NCBI GenBank assembly: GCA_019694165.1
Contig: JAIBCL010000009.1
Coordinates: forward strand, 124,001 to 188,000
Length of the DNA stretch: 64,000 nt
Direction: 5' to 3'
Origin: Verrucomicrobiaceae bacterium
Lineage (GTDB): Bacteria > Verrucomicrobiota > Verrucomicrobiia > Verrucomicrobiales > Verrucomicrobiaceae
Shown piece by piece: positions 36,551-43,936 of this stretch. The translations under genes were made by a program, and so were the position numbers. How positions within the stretch are numbered: position 1 is the first letter of the stretch; every line of letters starts with the position of its first letter. The notes beneath the pieces are model-generated. The model saw only the letters and a program-made list of their open reading frames with translations. It searched no databases and was not told the DNA's origin.

Positions 36551-38803
36551 TTACTTCGCCGCCACTTTTCCGCTGCCGACGGGCACGAAGTGTTCGATGT
36601 AGCCGATCATCATTTCGTCCTGGGTCTGCTGGCCCCAGCGCACGGTGGCTGTGGGATCCGGGTTCGCCGGATTGCCGGCGCTGTTGTCATACACGGCGGT
36701 GATCTTGAGGATGGTGCCGCGGGGCAGTGTGCGATACTGGCCGAGTGTGTAGCGGAGCTGCCAGTTGAAGTCGTAGCGCGGGATGTCGAGCAGAGTCTCG
36801 GTGGAGCCATCTGGTTTCACGACCTCGTATTTGAACGACTTCCCCCGAAGGTGCAGATGGGCGAGGAATCCCATGACATTCATGTCGAAGGGGATGGTGC
36901 GCGTTTCGACCTCGACGTGATTGGCGTCTCCGGGCGGGATGTTCAGCGCTCGGCGAGGCAGGCCGGTGGTCTGGACCATGTAGCGCGGCGGTGATTTGGC
37001 GAAGACCAGGCCCATGCGGAGCTGATCCTGCGTGGCCTTGCCCGAGGGTGTGTAGTGGATTTGAAAGCTGACCACGGATCCCGCCGGCAGCTTCCGCGCG
37101 AAGCCGTCGGGATAGATTTCCTTTGAGTTTCCCGGCACGTAGGCTGCCCAGTAGCCGCCAGCTCCTTCGTCGCGGTCCTTCACATGTTGAGTGCCTTTCG
37201 GGTGCACGCTGACAATGACGTGGTGCACCACCTTCCGGTCCGTGGGCATGATCTCATAGGCCTGCACCCACTTGTCCTCGGTGAGCGTGGTCTGGGTGTT
37301 CACCACCTGATAAGGCATCGTGCCCTCGGCCTTGATGTGGATGGGGCGCGGCAGTTGCACGATGTAATCCGGCTGCCCGATGCTCCAGCCGGAGGGCCAC
37401 TGATGCGGGACGGGCGCGTCCTTCGGATCGCCCTCGGCACGCGGCGAGTCGAGCCAGGCGAGCAGGGCCGCCTTGTCCTTCTCGTCCAGGGAGCAGTCAT
37501 TTGCCCACGGACTTTCCTTTTCACCTGGCTGTTTCGCGGCGAACCAAGGCGGCATCGCGCCGCGCGTGACCTGCTTCTTGATCATGCCGGCGTGTTCGAT
37601 CACATCGGCATACGTTTCGAGACTGAATGGCGCGAGGCCTTCGGCTCGATGGCACTCGACGCAGTGGCCGGCGACGATGCGGCTGATCTCGCGATGCCAG
37701 GTCGGCGTGGCGGGCGCGGATGTGCTGGTCGTGGTTCGCAAATCCAACGCGCAGCCGGGAGCGGTGGTGGCCGTGACGACGGGTGCGGCGGAGCGCAGCA
37801 CGGCATCGAGCGCCGGGCGCAGGTAAGACTCGGAGGGCGCGTCCTTGGCGTAGCCGAGACCGTACTGGTCATTGATGGCACCGCGATAGACGAGCGTGCG
37901 GGCGGCGTCGAGCACGAAGACTTCGGTCGTCGTCGTGGCGCCGAGTGCGGCGGCCAGCACACCGTCCACGTCATGCACGACGGCGGAGGTGAGCCCGGCG
38001 CCATTGATGAATTTGCTGATGTTTTCCGGCTTCTCGCCGGCCACGGGAGCGACGAGCAGGAAGCCGACATTCCGTGCGCCGTATTCCTTCTCGATGCGCG
38101 CGAGCTCCGGGGCGAGCTTCAGGCTGACAGGGCAGCTTGTGCCGAAGAGGGCGATGACCAGCGCCTTGTTCTTCTGGAAGTCACCGAGCTTCACGCCCGT
38201 GCCCATGGTGTCTGTCAGCGCGATGTCGGGAATCATGCGGCCCACACCTTGCTCGCTGCCTTTGAGCTGTTTCGGGCGCTCTTGCAGCGAGGCCGCCTGC
38301 TCCGGAGTGGCGGCGGGCGACTCGGCGGCGCCGTTGCGACGCTTCAGCCACTTCTCGGGAATCGTCGCGCCGATGACCTTGAGCGACTCCTCGAGCGTGA
38401 CGGCACCGTCTTTGTTCAGATCAAGCCGGTCAAAGATCTCGCCGCTCGTGAGTTCCTCCGGAGAAAGGCGGGCATCCCCGTTTTTGTCGAGCGCACGGAA
38501 GATCACGCCCGTGCGGTTCTCACCCGCCGACGGAGCGGTCGTGTCCGGGGCGATCGCGCCCTTGAGCTTGCCGAGGGCATCGAGGGCCTCCTGTTTGGTG
38601 ACCCTGCCGTCGTGATCAAGGTCGAGCTTGGGCAGCACCGGCGAGCCGTTGAGTTCATCACCGGAGAGCACGCCGTCCTTGTTCGCATCGAAGTGATCGA
38701 ACCGCGCCTCAAGAGCGCCGAGACCGCGCCCCGACTGCTGCGTTAACGCGATGCCGCTGCTGACAAGACCAGTGGCGAGAATGACGAGGAGCCTGATGTT
38801 CAT
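36551..38803 (-). CDS. Secreted EF-hand / redoxin / CxxCH / copper-monooxygenase-like fusion
   Basis: 750 aa with an N-terminal signal (MNIRLLVILATGLVSSGIA). Four EF-hand loops lie in residues ~35-145 (DANKDGVLSGDE, DLDHDGRVTKQE, DKNGDARLSPEE, DLNKDGAVTLEE). A thioredoxin-fold redoxin follows (~190-330; ALFGTSCPVSLK). A heme-type motif CVECH is at 381-385 with the family phrase GAMPPWFA. The C-terminal half resembles copper type II ascorbate-dependent monooxygenases, with candidate Cu ligands HH at 527-528 (VVHHVIVSVHP), then HYTP and LAHLHLRGKSF. The reaction is unknown. It converges with the giant ThuA gene, the two stops 16 bp apart. Confidence 0.82.
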   Translation of the reverse strand: MNIRLLVILATGLVSSGIALTQQSGRGLGALEARFDHFDANKDGVLSGDELNGSPVLPKLDLDHDGRVTKQEALDALGKLKGAIAPDTTAPSAGENRTGVIFRALDKNGDARLSPEELTSGEIFDRLDLNKDGAVTLEESLKVIGATIPEKWLKRRNGAAESPAATPEQAASLQERPKQLKGSEQGVGRMIPDIALTDTMGTGVKLGDFQKNKALVIALFGTSCPVSLKLAPELARIEKEYGARNVGFLLVAPVAGEKPENISKFINGAGLTSAVVHDVDGVLAAALGATTTTEVFVLDAARTLVYRGAINDQYGLGYAKDAPSESYLRPALDAVLRSAAPVVTATTAPGCALDLRTTTSTSAPATPTWHREISRIVAGHCVECHRAEGLAPFSLETYADVIEHAGMIKKQVTRGAMPPWFAAKQPGEKESPWANDCSLDEKDKAALLAWLDSPRAEGDPKDAPVPHQWPSGWSIGQPDYIVQLPRPIHIKAEGTMPYQVVNTQTTLTEDKWVQAYEIMPTDRKVVHHVIVSVHPKGTQHVKDRDEGAGGYWAAYVPGNSKEIYPDGFARKLPAGSVVSFQIHYTPSGKATQDQLRMGLVFAKSPPRYMVQTTGLPRRALNIPPGDANHVEVETRTIPFDMNVMGFLAHLHLRGKSFKYEVVKPDGSTETLLDIPRYDFNWQLRYTLGQYRTLPRGTILKITAVYDNSAGNPANPDPTATVRWGQQTQDEMMIGYIEHFVPVGSGKVAAK

Positions 38804-38907
38804 GGAGGGAAGAATTGGGGAAGTGCCGTGTCTAACGCGGGATGCGCAGACTGGTTACGCAGTAATTCATCGTGGTGAGCGAAGTGGGTGGGGACGGCTG
38901 GTGGCGG

Positions 38908-38976
38908 GCGGCAGGCACCGTGGATCTGCGGGGCCGGCGCGAGTGCTCAAATGTGAACGCCACGAGTGCCTGCCGC
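38908..38976. repeat. Long inverted repeat in 326-bp gene-free interval
   Basis: GCGGCAGGCAC (38908-38918) is exactly complementary to GTGCCTGCCGC (38966-38976); inside it GTGG pairs with CCAC after a small internal loop, leaving a 36-nt terminal loop. It lies in the 38804-39129 interval, downstream of the GTPase gene and upstream of the EF-hand/redoxin gene, both read leftward. No U-tract follows it in that direction, so it may be a leader structure, an operator or a weak terminator. I see nothing else in this interval. Confidence 0.5.
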
Positions 38977-39129
38977 ACGCCATGCCAAACCCTGCCAAGG
39001 GATGCGTGCGAGCCCCGGCCGAATCGAACAGCGTGGCGACCCCGCGTGATAGTCGTCCGGCGGCCGACGGTCCGATGCCGGAGCTGTTTGCCGCCGCATG
39101 TTGGGTTCACGTCCGGGCACGATTCGCGC

Positions 39130-39660
39130 CTACATCTGCCCGATGTTCAGCGCGAGCAGGGTCTCGATGAGGACGAGCACGTCGGCAGGCTTGCGCGCAT
39201 CGACGGCGAGCACGGGGACGCGGAGCGAGAACATGTCCAGCAGCTCGCGGTATTCCTCGAGACCGGGGTCTGACTTCACGTCGGTGCGGGTGACGCCGAT
39301 GACGAGCCGCTGATCCTTTATGACATCGGCGAAGGCGGTGGTGTAGGTCTTCACGTCGGCGAGAGGGTTGTTCCGGGCGTTGTCCATAAGCAGGATGAGG
39401 CCGCAGCCGCCTTTGGCGAGGATCTCCCACATGAAGTCGAACCTGTCCTGGCCCGGCGTGCCGTAGAGATGCACGCGGTCGCCATTGCGGAGGGTGATGC
39501 GGCCGTAGTCGAGCGCCACGGTGGTGTTCTCCTTGCGCTCGCGTGTCTCATCGCTGGCGCGCGCGTCCGTGACGATGGGCGCGATTTCGCTGAGGGAGCA
39601 GATGGCGGTGGTCTTCCCGGCGCCGACGGGGCCGGCAAAGATGATCTTGCGGTGGGTCAT
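39130..39660 (-). CDS. CvnD/MglA-type small GTPase
   Basis: 176 aa Ras-like protein. G1 is GPVGAGKTT (10-18). A switch-I region has paired Thr at 46-47 (ENTTVALDYGRITL). The G3 segment YGTPGQDRFDFMW lacks the usual DxxG Asp, as in the MglA and conservon CvnD families. G4 is the unusual TRTD (124-127) instead of NKxD, and G5 is not canonical. This matches COG2229 GTPases, whose partners are Roadblock/LC7 regulators. Those are encoded a few genes upstream (40963-41334 and 41424-41975). It starts 9 bp after the hemerythrin gene and ends the cluster. It probably cycles nucleotide as an output switch. Confidence 0.9.
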   Translation of the reverse strand: MTHRKIIFAGPVGAGKTTAICSLSEIAPIVTDARASDETRERKENTTVALDYGRITLRNGDRVHLYGTPGQDRFDFMWEILAKGGCGLILLMDNARNNPLADVKTYTTAFADVIKDQRLVIGVTRTDVKSDPGLEEYRELLDMFSLRVPVLAVDARKPADVLVLIETLLALNIGQM

Positions 39661-39669
39661 GTCACACGC

Positions 39670-40242
39670 TCAGCGTCCGAACTGCCACCACTTCTTCGCC
39701 GCATTGCCCTCGGCCGGGCTGCTCTCCTGGGGCGGAGATGCCAGGGGCGGCTCGGTCTTCTCGTCCGCCGACGGTGGCGCGGCAGGTGGCGGTGTCTCCG
39801 CAGGAGGAGGAGCCGGCGCGGCCGCCGGTGCGCCGTCTTCTCCGGAAACGTGACGCAGATTGGCGTCGATGCCCTGGATGTGCTGCACGAGCCAGGAGGT
39901 GAGCGTCTTGTACATGCGCGTGGCGATCTCGGAGGAGTCGCCACCGGCTTCGAGTTCGCTCCGGAAGCCCAGGAAGGCCTCGATGAACTGGGCGTGCGCC
40001 TGCTTGTTGCGCGCGGCCACCGGACACTTGAGGCGCTCCATGCAGTCCTCTTCCTTGCAGAAGTGCCACTCGGTGTAGTACTGGAGCAGGTTGACGATTT
40101 TCTTCATCGACTGCGCGGTCTGCCCGCTCTCGATGGCGTCGGCGAGATCGTTGATGATGTCGATGAGGTACTTGTGCTGGTTGTCGATGGCCCGGTTCCC
40201 GGTGCAAAGGGCATCGCTCCAGGCGACTTTCATGCTGCTCAT
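39670..40242 (-). CDS. Hemerythrin-domain protein with a substituted iron ligand
   Basis: 190 aa. The hemerythrin four-helix domain (~6-132) keeps the di-iron ligands H23 (NQHKYL), H60 and E64 (WHFCKEED), H83 (AHAQF), H121 and D126 (QHIQGID). The position four residues before H83, normally His in the HxxxH pair, is Asn79. So six of seven ligands remain, and metal or O2 binding may be altered. The C-terminal ~50 residues are Pro/Ala-rich, ending KKWWQFGR, a possible docking tail. It lies 43 bp after the protoglobin gene and 9 bp before the GTPase gene. In single-domain form it would sense or buffer O2, NO or redox state. Confidence 0.88.
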   Translation of the reverse strand: MSSMKVAWSDALCTGNRAIDNQHKYLIDIINDLADAIESGQTAQSMKKIVNLLQYYTEWHFCKEEDCMERLKCPVAARNKQAHAQFIEAFLGFRSELEAGGDSSEIATRMYKTLTSWLVQHIQGIDANLRHVSGEDGAPAAAPAPPPAETPPPAAPPSADEKTEPPLASPPQESSPAEGNAAKKWWQFGR

Positions 40243-40285
40243 GGCGGTGTGTGTGTGACGAACGGTTCTTGTGCGTGCGGCGCGC

Positions 40286-40900
40286 CTAGCGGACCGGACA
40301 GGGCCCGAGGATGCGGCGGTATTCTTGAATCTTCTTCTGCACTTCCAAGGCCACCATGCGTGTGAGCACAGGATCCTTCAGGCCGGACTCCTTCACGGCG
40401 TGCAGGTACTCGTGGTGATAGGCCTCCACCGTCAGCGCGGCGAGGCAACTGGTGGCGCGGAGGAAGGCCTGGATGAGACGCTCCGCGCTGGCTTCCTCGA
40501 AAATCTCGAACGCCTTGGCCACCAGCAGCGACTGGAGACGTCCGAACATGGACATCACATAGACATGCTCCACATGGTGCTGCACATGGACGAGGCCGAC
40601 GAGCCAGTGCCATGTCCAGAAGCGGTCGTCGTAGTCGCCGGTGATGACGGACTCAAACCACTGGCGCAGCGTGCCTTCGCGCACGGCGCGGTCCTGGCCT
40701 AGATTGCGGAAGATGGCCGCCGTGTGCTCACAGGCGAAGAGCGTGTCGTAAAAGGCCGAGGCGATCTCCGCCGCGCACGGCACGAGGCTCTCCGCGGCGT
40801 GGCGCAGCACCTCGGCGTCGTCGTCAGAGAAGCCGGTGAGCGCCCGTGCCTTTTCGAGCACGGGTCGCCAGGGCGCGTCGGATGCTGTGCCGGGGGCCAT
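40286..40900 (-). CDS. Protoglobin (globin-coupled-sensor-type globin domain)
   Basis: 204 aa, a single globin domain with no attached output domain. The sensor-globin pattern is visible: DDAEVLRHAAESLVP, the distal region AFYDTLF, and the F-helix WLVGLVHVQHHVEHVYV with proximal heme ligand H105. Protoglobins and the globin part of globin-coupled sensors bind O2, NO or CO at heme and usually control kinases, cyclases or chemotaxis in the same polypeptide. Here the output must be in trans; the neighbours are Roadblock, hemerythrin, GTPase and kinase genes. The start is ATG 40900, 62 bp after the first Roadblock gene. Confidence 0.88.
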   Translation of the reverse strand: MAPGTASDAPWRPVLEKARALTGFSDDDAEVLRHAAESLVPCAAEIASAFYDTLFACEHTAAIFRNLGQDRAVREGTLRQWFESVITGDYDDRFWTWHWLVGLVHVQHHVEHVYVMSMFGRLQSLLVAKAFEIFEEASAERLIQAFLRATSCLAALTVEAYHHEYLHAVKESGLKDPVLTRMVALEVQKKIQEYRRILGPCPVR

Positions 40901-40962
40901 GTGTCCTGGTCCGGGTGGTTGCGCGTTCGTGGTCCGGCCGCGGTGCGCGATGCGCAGGCGGC

Positions 40963-41334
40963 TTAGATGATGCGCGCGATCTCGTCCGCCGCGCGCTTCA
41001 TGTCGAGAAAGACGAGGCCGAGCTTGGCCTTCGGCGTGGTGAGGGTGGTGAGCACGCCTTCGCGTCCGGCGGAGAGCATCACGACATTGCCTTTCTCGCC
41101 TTTGATGAAGACCTGGTCGAGGCCGCCACGCTCCAGCTCCTTCGCCGTTCGCTCGCCCATCGCGAGGAGTGCCGCTGACATGGCGGCCACGCGGTCCTCA
41201 TCGAGGCCGGCGGGGAAGTTCGAGGCGATCATGAGTCCGTCGGTGGACACGACGGCGGATGCCTCAATGTCGCCGCTGGAGGACGAGAGGCCGTTGAGGA
41301 TGGTCTTGAGTGCGTCGGCTTTGGATGCTGGCAT
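40963..41334 (-). CDS. Roadblock/LC7 domain protein (MglB/CvnB-like)
   Basis: 123 aa, a canonical single Roadblock/LC7 domain: an N-terminal helix LKTILNGLSSSSGDI, strands EASAVVSTDGLMIAS, the long central helix DRVAAMSAALLAMGERTAKELERG, strands QVFIKGEKGNVVMLSAG and VLTTLTTPKAKLGLVFLDM, and a C-terminal helix. Such proteins dimerise and act as GAPs, GEFs or platforms for MglA/CvnD-type GTPases. The partner is presumably the GTPase at 39130-39660. It sits between the divergent Roadblock gene and the protoglobin gene. Confidence 0.93.
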   Translation of the reverse strand: MPASKADALKTILNGLSSSSGDIEASAVVSTDGLMIASNFPAGLDEDRVAAMSAALLAMGERTAKELERGGLDQVFIKGEKGNVVMLSAGREGVLTTLTTPKAKLGLVFLDMKRAADEIARII

Positions 41335-41423
41335 GGCGTTGTTTCGGGATGAAATGGTTGAACGCTTGCCAGACTAACCGCACGTCGCTGCTGAATGCTG
41401 GCTGCGGATTGGCATTCAGTGCT

Positions 41424-41975
41424 TCAAAAATGCCCGAACTTTTTCTCCAGCAACCGCCCGCAGCGTTTCAAAACCAGGCCCGTGATGCGGCGGTAAGTGC
41501 AGCGCTCACGGGCATAAGCCACGAGGAAGAAGCGGCGGTCGAGACGCGGAAAGTAGCGCACCACCGCCAGCCCGCCGTTGGTGCCGAGCAGCGTCATCTC
41601 ATCCACGCCCGAGACGATGCCGGCGTGCTGCGCGCGCTCCGCCACGTATTCGAAGACGGCGCCGATGGCCGCCATGATGTCGCCATTGGGCAGCCGGCTC
41701 GCCTCGGCGATGACCAGGCCGTCTGAGGAGGCTATGGTCAGCCCGTCGAGCCGGCCGAGGGCAAGCAGGTCCTCCAGCTCGCGGGTGATCATCTTGGCAA
41801 AACCGCCCGGCTCCGCCTCCATCTCGGCCTGCACCTTGCGCATCACGGCCTCGGACTCCTCGGCGCGCCGGCCCACGCCGCGGTAATACTCGCTGCTCTC
41901 CAGATCGAGCCCGCGCACGAAGGATGGCGGAGCGTCGCGTTCCGGTTCCGTGGCGATGTCCGGGGCTGGTGTCAT
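41424..41975 (-). CDS. Divergent Roadblock/LC7-like protein with N-terminal helical extension
   Basis: 183 aa. After a ~65-residue charged N-terminal region (SSEYYRGVGRRAEESEAVMRKVQ, likely a coiled helix) comes a Roadblock-like fold: MITRELEDLLALGRLDGLTIASSDGLVIAEASRL, AAIGAVFEYVAERA, MTLLGTNGGLAVVRYF and RRFFLVAYARER. It is more diverged than its downstream paralogue and could form heterodimers with it. Its ATG overlaps the kinase stop as ATGA (41972-41975), indicating translational coupling with the kinase. Confidence 0.75.
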   Translation of the reverse strand: MTPAPDIATEPERDAPPSFVRGLDLESSEYYRGVGRRAEESEAVMRKVQAEMEAEPGGFAKMITRELEDLLALGRLDGLTIASSDGLVIAEASRLPNGDIMAAIGAVFEYVAERAQHAGIVSGVDEMTLLGTNGGLAVVRYFPRLDRRFFLVAYARERCTYRRITGLVLKRCGRLLEKKFGHF

Positions 41976-43396
41976 GATGCGGAGGGGCTGGCAGTCGTCG
42001 ATTTGCCAGACTTCGGGCGCAAGGCATCGAGCACGAACTCGAAGGCCCAGGTGAGCTGGTCGCTGGTTTGATAACGGTCCGCGGGATCAGGCGCGATCAT
42101 TTTGTGAATCAATCCGGCGGTCCAGTCGAGAATGTCGCGGCGCAGTTCATTGATGAGCGGTGGCGGACGCTCGAGAATTTTGTACATGAGCTGCTCCAGG
42201 TCCGGTGCTTCATACGGTGCCTTTCCAGCCAGAGCGTGCCAGAGCGTAAGGCCGAGGCTGTACTGATCCGAGCGGAAGTCCTGCCCTTTGCGCAGCAGCC
42301 GCTCGGGAGCCATGTAAAGGCATGTGCCCCAGCCTTTCGATGCGTCATCGCCCGAGTGGCAGGCCAGGCCGAAGTCGATGAGCTTCGCCACGCCGAAGCG
42401 GTCGTGCAGGATGTTGCCGGGCTTCACATCGAGGTGCAGGATGCCGCGCGCGGCGGCTTCCGCGAGCGCGCGGGCCACCGCCAGGCCCGTTTCGAGCACC
42501 AGCGTTTCGTCGAGCGGCACGCCCTTGCTCAACGGGCGGTGAAACTGCCCGTCGGAGAGCAGCTCCATCACGAAATAGGGCCGCCCTTCCACGCTGCCGA
42601 TGGAGTGCACCGGCACGATGTGCGGATGTGTGAGCGTGGCCGCACGGCGTGCCTCGCGCACCATCGACTCCACATTCTCACGGCTGGCCGCGCGCTCCTC
42701 CGAGATGATCTTCACGGCCACGTTCCGCTGCAGGCTCTGATCGAAGGCGCGGTAGGTCACCCCCATGCCGCCGCGTCCCAGCTCGCGCTCCATGATGAAG
42801 TGGCCGATGCGTGCCGGCACCACCTGCCGTGTGTTGCAGCGCGGGCAGACGATGCGTGCCAAAGGTCCCAGCTCCGCATCGATGGAAAACGCCACGCGGC
42901 AGTTGCAGCACACGGGCTCCGTCACGCTCTCCAGCACATCGTCGCGGCCACCCTCGATCACCGCATCTTGTTTCTTGCGCAGCACCAGGGACTTCGTCGA
43001 AGGGCGCTGTCCCTGACGCGTGGATGACGTTGATCCGACAGTGCCGGATGGGACCACCAGATCCGCCTGCGGTTTTGCCGGCGGGGGGATTTCATGCTCC
43101 GGCTGGTTCATCGCCCCTGCCGTTGCAGCCTCCTTCTGCTTTTCCTCTGTCTGAGTGGCTTCCGCCGGGGAAGCGGCCCGGATGGAAGTGCCGTCGTTGC
43201 GCTGTCCGGCTGCGCGCAGTGAGTCCGTCACCTCCGGCGCGGACAAGGACGCTCCATTCCGCAGCCGCAACGCCGTCGCGGCCGCGCCGCGCCCAGCGCG
43301 GAGCGACTCGCGGTCAGCGGCCGTTTTCAGCACGAGCACGCCGCCGTTCATGGGCGTGTCAGGGGCTGCTGGCTGGTGCTGGCTCGTGTGATTCAT
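41972..43396 (-). CDS. Soluble zinc-ribbon Ser/Thr protein kinase (non-RD)
   Basis: 474 aa. The Ala/Gln-rich N-terminus is disordered (1-~155). A zinc ribbon follows (C163/C166 and C184/C187). The kinase domain (~197-460) has GRGGMGVTY, VAVK with catalytic K229, HLDVKPGN (321-328, D323), DFG (341-343) and APE (363-365). The usual HRD Arg is Leu, making it a non-RD kinase not dependent on activation-loop phosphorylation. There is no membrane segment, unlike the other kinase at 61354. It heads the Roadblock/protoglobin/hemerythrin/GTPase series and is coupled to the first Roadblock gene by an ATGA overlap. Its target is unknown. Confidence 0.92.
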   Translation of the reverse strand: MNHTSQHQPAAPDTPMNGGVLVLKTAADRESLRAGRGAAATALRLRNGASLSAPEVTDSLRAAGQRNDGTSIRAASPAEATQTEEKQKEAATAGAMNQPEHEIPPPAKPQADLVVPSGTVGSTSSTRQGQRPSTKSLVLRKKQDAVIEGGRDDVLESVTEPVCCNCRVAFSIDAELGPLARIVCPRCNTRQVVPARIGHFIMERELGRGGMGVTYRAFDQSLQRNVAVKIISEERAASRENVESMVREARRAATLTHPHIVPVHSIGSVEGRPYFVMELLSDGQFHRPLSKGVPLDETLVLETGLAVARALAEAAARGILHLDVKPGNILHDRFGVAKLIDFGLACHSGDDASKGWGTCLYMAPERLLRKGQDFRSDQYSLGLTLWHALAGKAPYEAPDLEQLMYKILERPPPLINELRRDILDWTAGLIHKMIAPDPADRYQTSDQLTWAFEFVLDALRPKSGKSTTASPSAS

Positions 43397-43507
43397 CGCG
43401 ATACGCCGGTATCCCGGTGGAAGTCGATGCGCGAAGCCTCCGGGACTTCACAGCTCAAAGAGCCCCATAACCGGCTTTTTGACAAGCCGTGAAGCGTTTG
43501 CGCCCCG

Positions 43508-43936
43508 CTACTTCACCACGGCCTTGCCCGCAGCCTTCCAGGCGTTGAGACCGCCTTTGAGGACGTGGATTTCCTTGAAGCCGAGTTCGCCCATGATCAC
43601 GGCGGTGAGCCGTGCGCGCTCGCCGATGGCGCAGTACACGAGGCTGGGCTTCGTGTGATCGAGCGCGTCGAGCCGCTCGCGCAGATTCGCGCGGTAGTAG
43701 TTTGTGAGTTGTGCGCCGGGAATGTGCCCCTCCTCGGCCCATTCTGTCTCGACACGCATGTCGAGGATGAGGAGTCCGGGCTTCGTCTTCAGGAGGGTCT
43801 CCGTTTCATCCACGGTCACTTCCCGAGCGCTCGCGGGCAGCTTCGTCTCCGGCGGCGCGGTGGGCTGCACGGTTGAGGGCTCGCGCGAGCAGGCGGCGAG
43901 TGCGAGCACGAAGCAGGACGCGATCAGTCCTCTCAC
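43508..43936 (-). CDS. Rhodanese-domain lipoprotein
   Basis: 142 aa from GTG 43936. Signal peptide MRGLIASCFVLALAACS has a lipobox LAAC. The rhodanese domain has LLILDMRVETEWAEEGHIPGA and the active-site loop YCAIGERAR with the catalytic Cys (CxxGxR). It may transfer sulfane sulfur or respond to redox in the periplasm. The start overlaps the stop of the upstream glycosyltransferase as GTGA (43933-43936). The kinase start is 111 bp further on. Confidence 0.88.
   Translation of the reverse strand: MRGLIASCFVLALAACSREPSTVQPTAPPETKLPASAREVTVDETETLLKTKPGLLILDMRVETEWAEEGHIPGAQLTNYYRANLRERLDALDHTKPSLVYCAIGERARLTAVIMGELGFKEIHVLKGGLNAWKAAGKAVVK

Noticed and set aside
37184-38746. A 520-codon plus-strand frame across the EF-hand/redoxin fusion, and a similar minus-strand frame at 61300-62976 across the kinase.
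   Set aside because: Both are shadows of well-supported genes; no motifs or start contexts support them.
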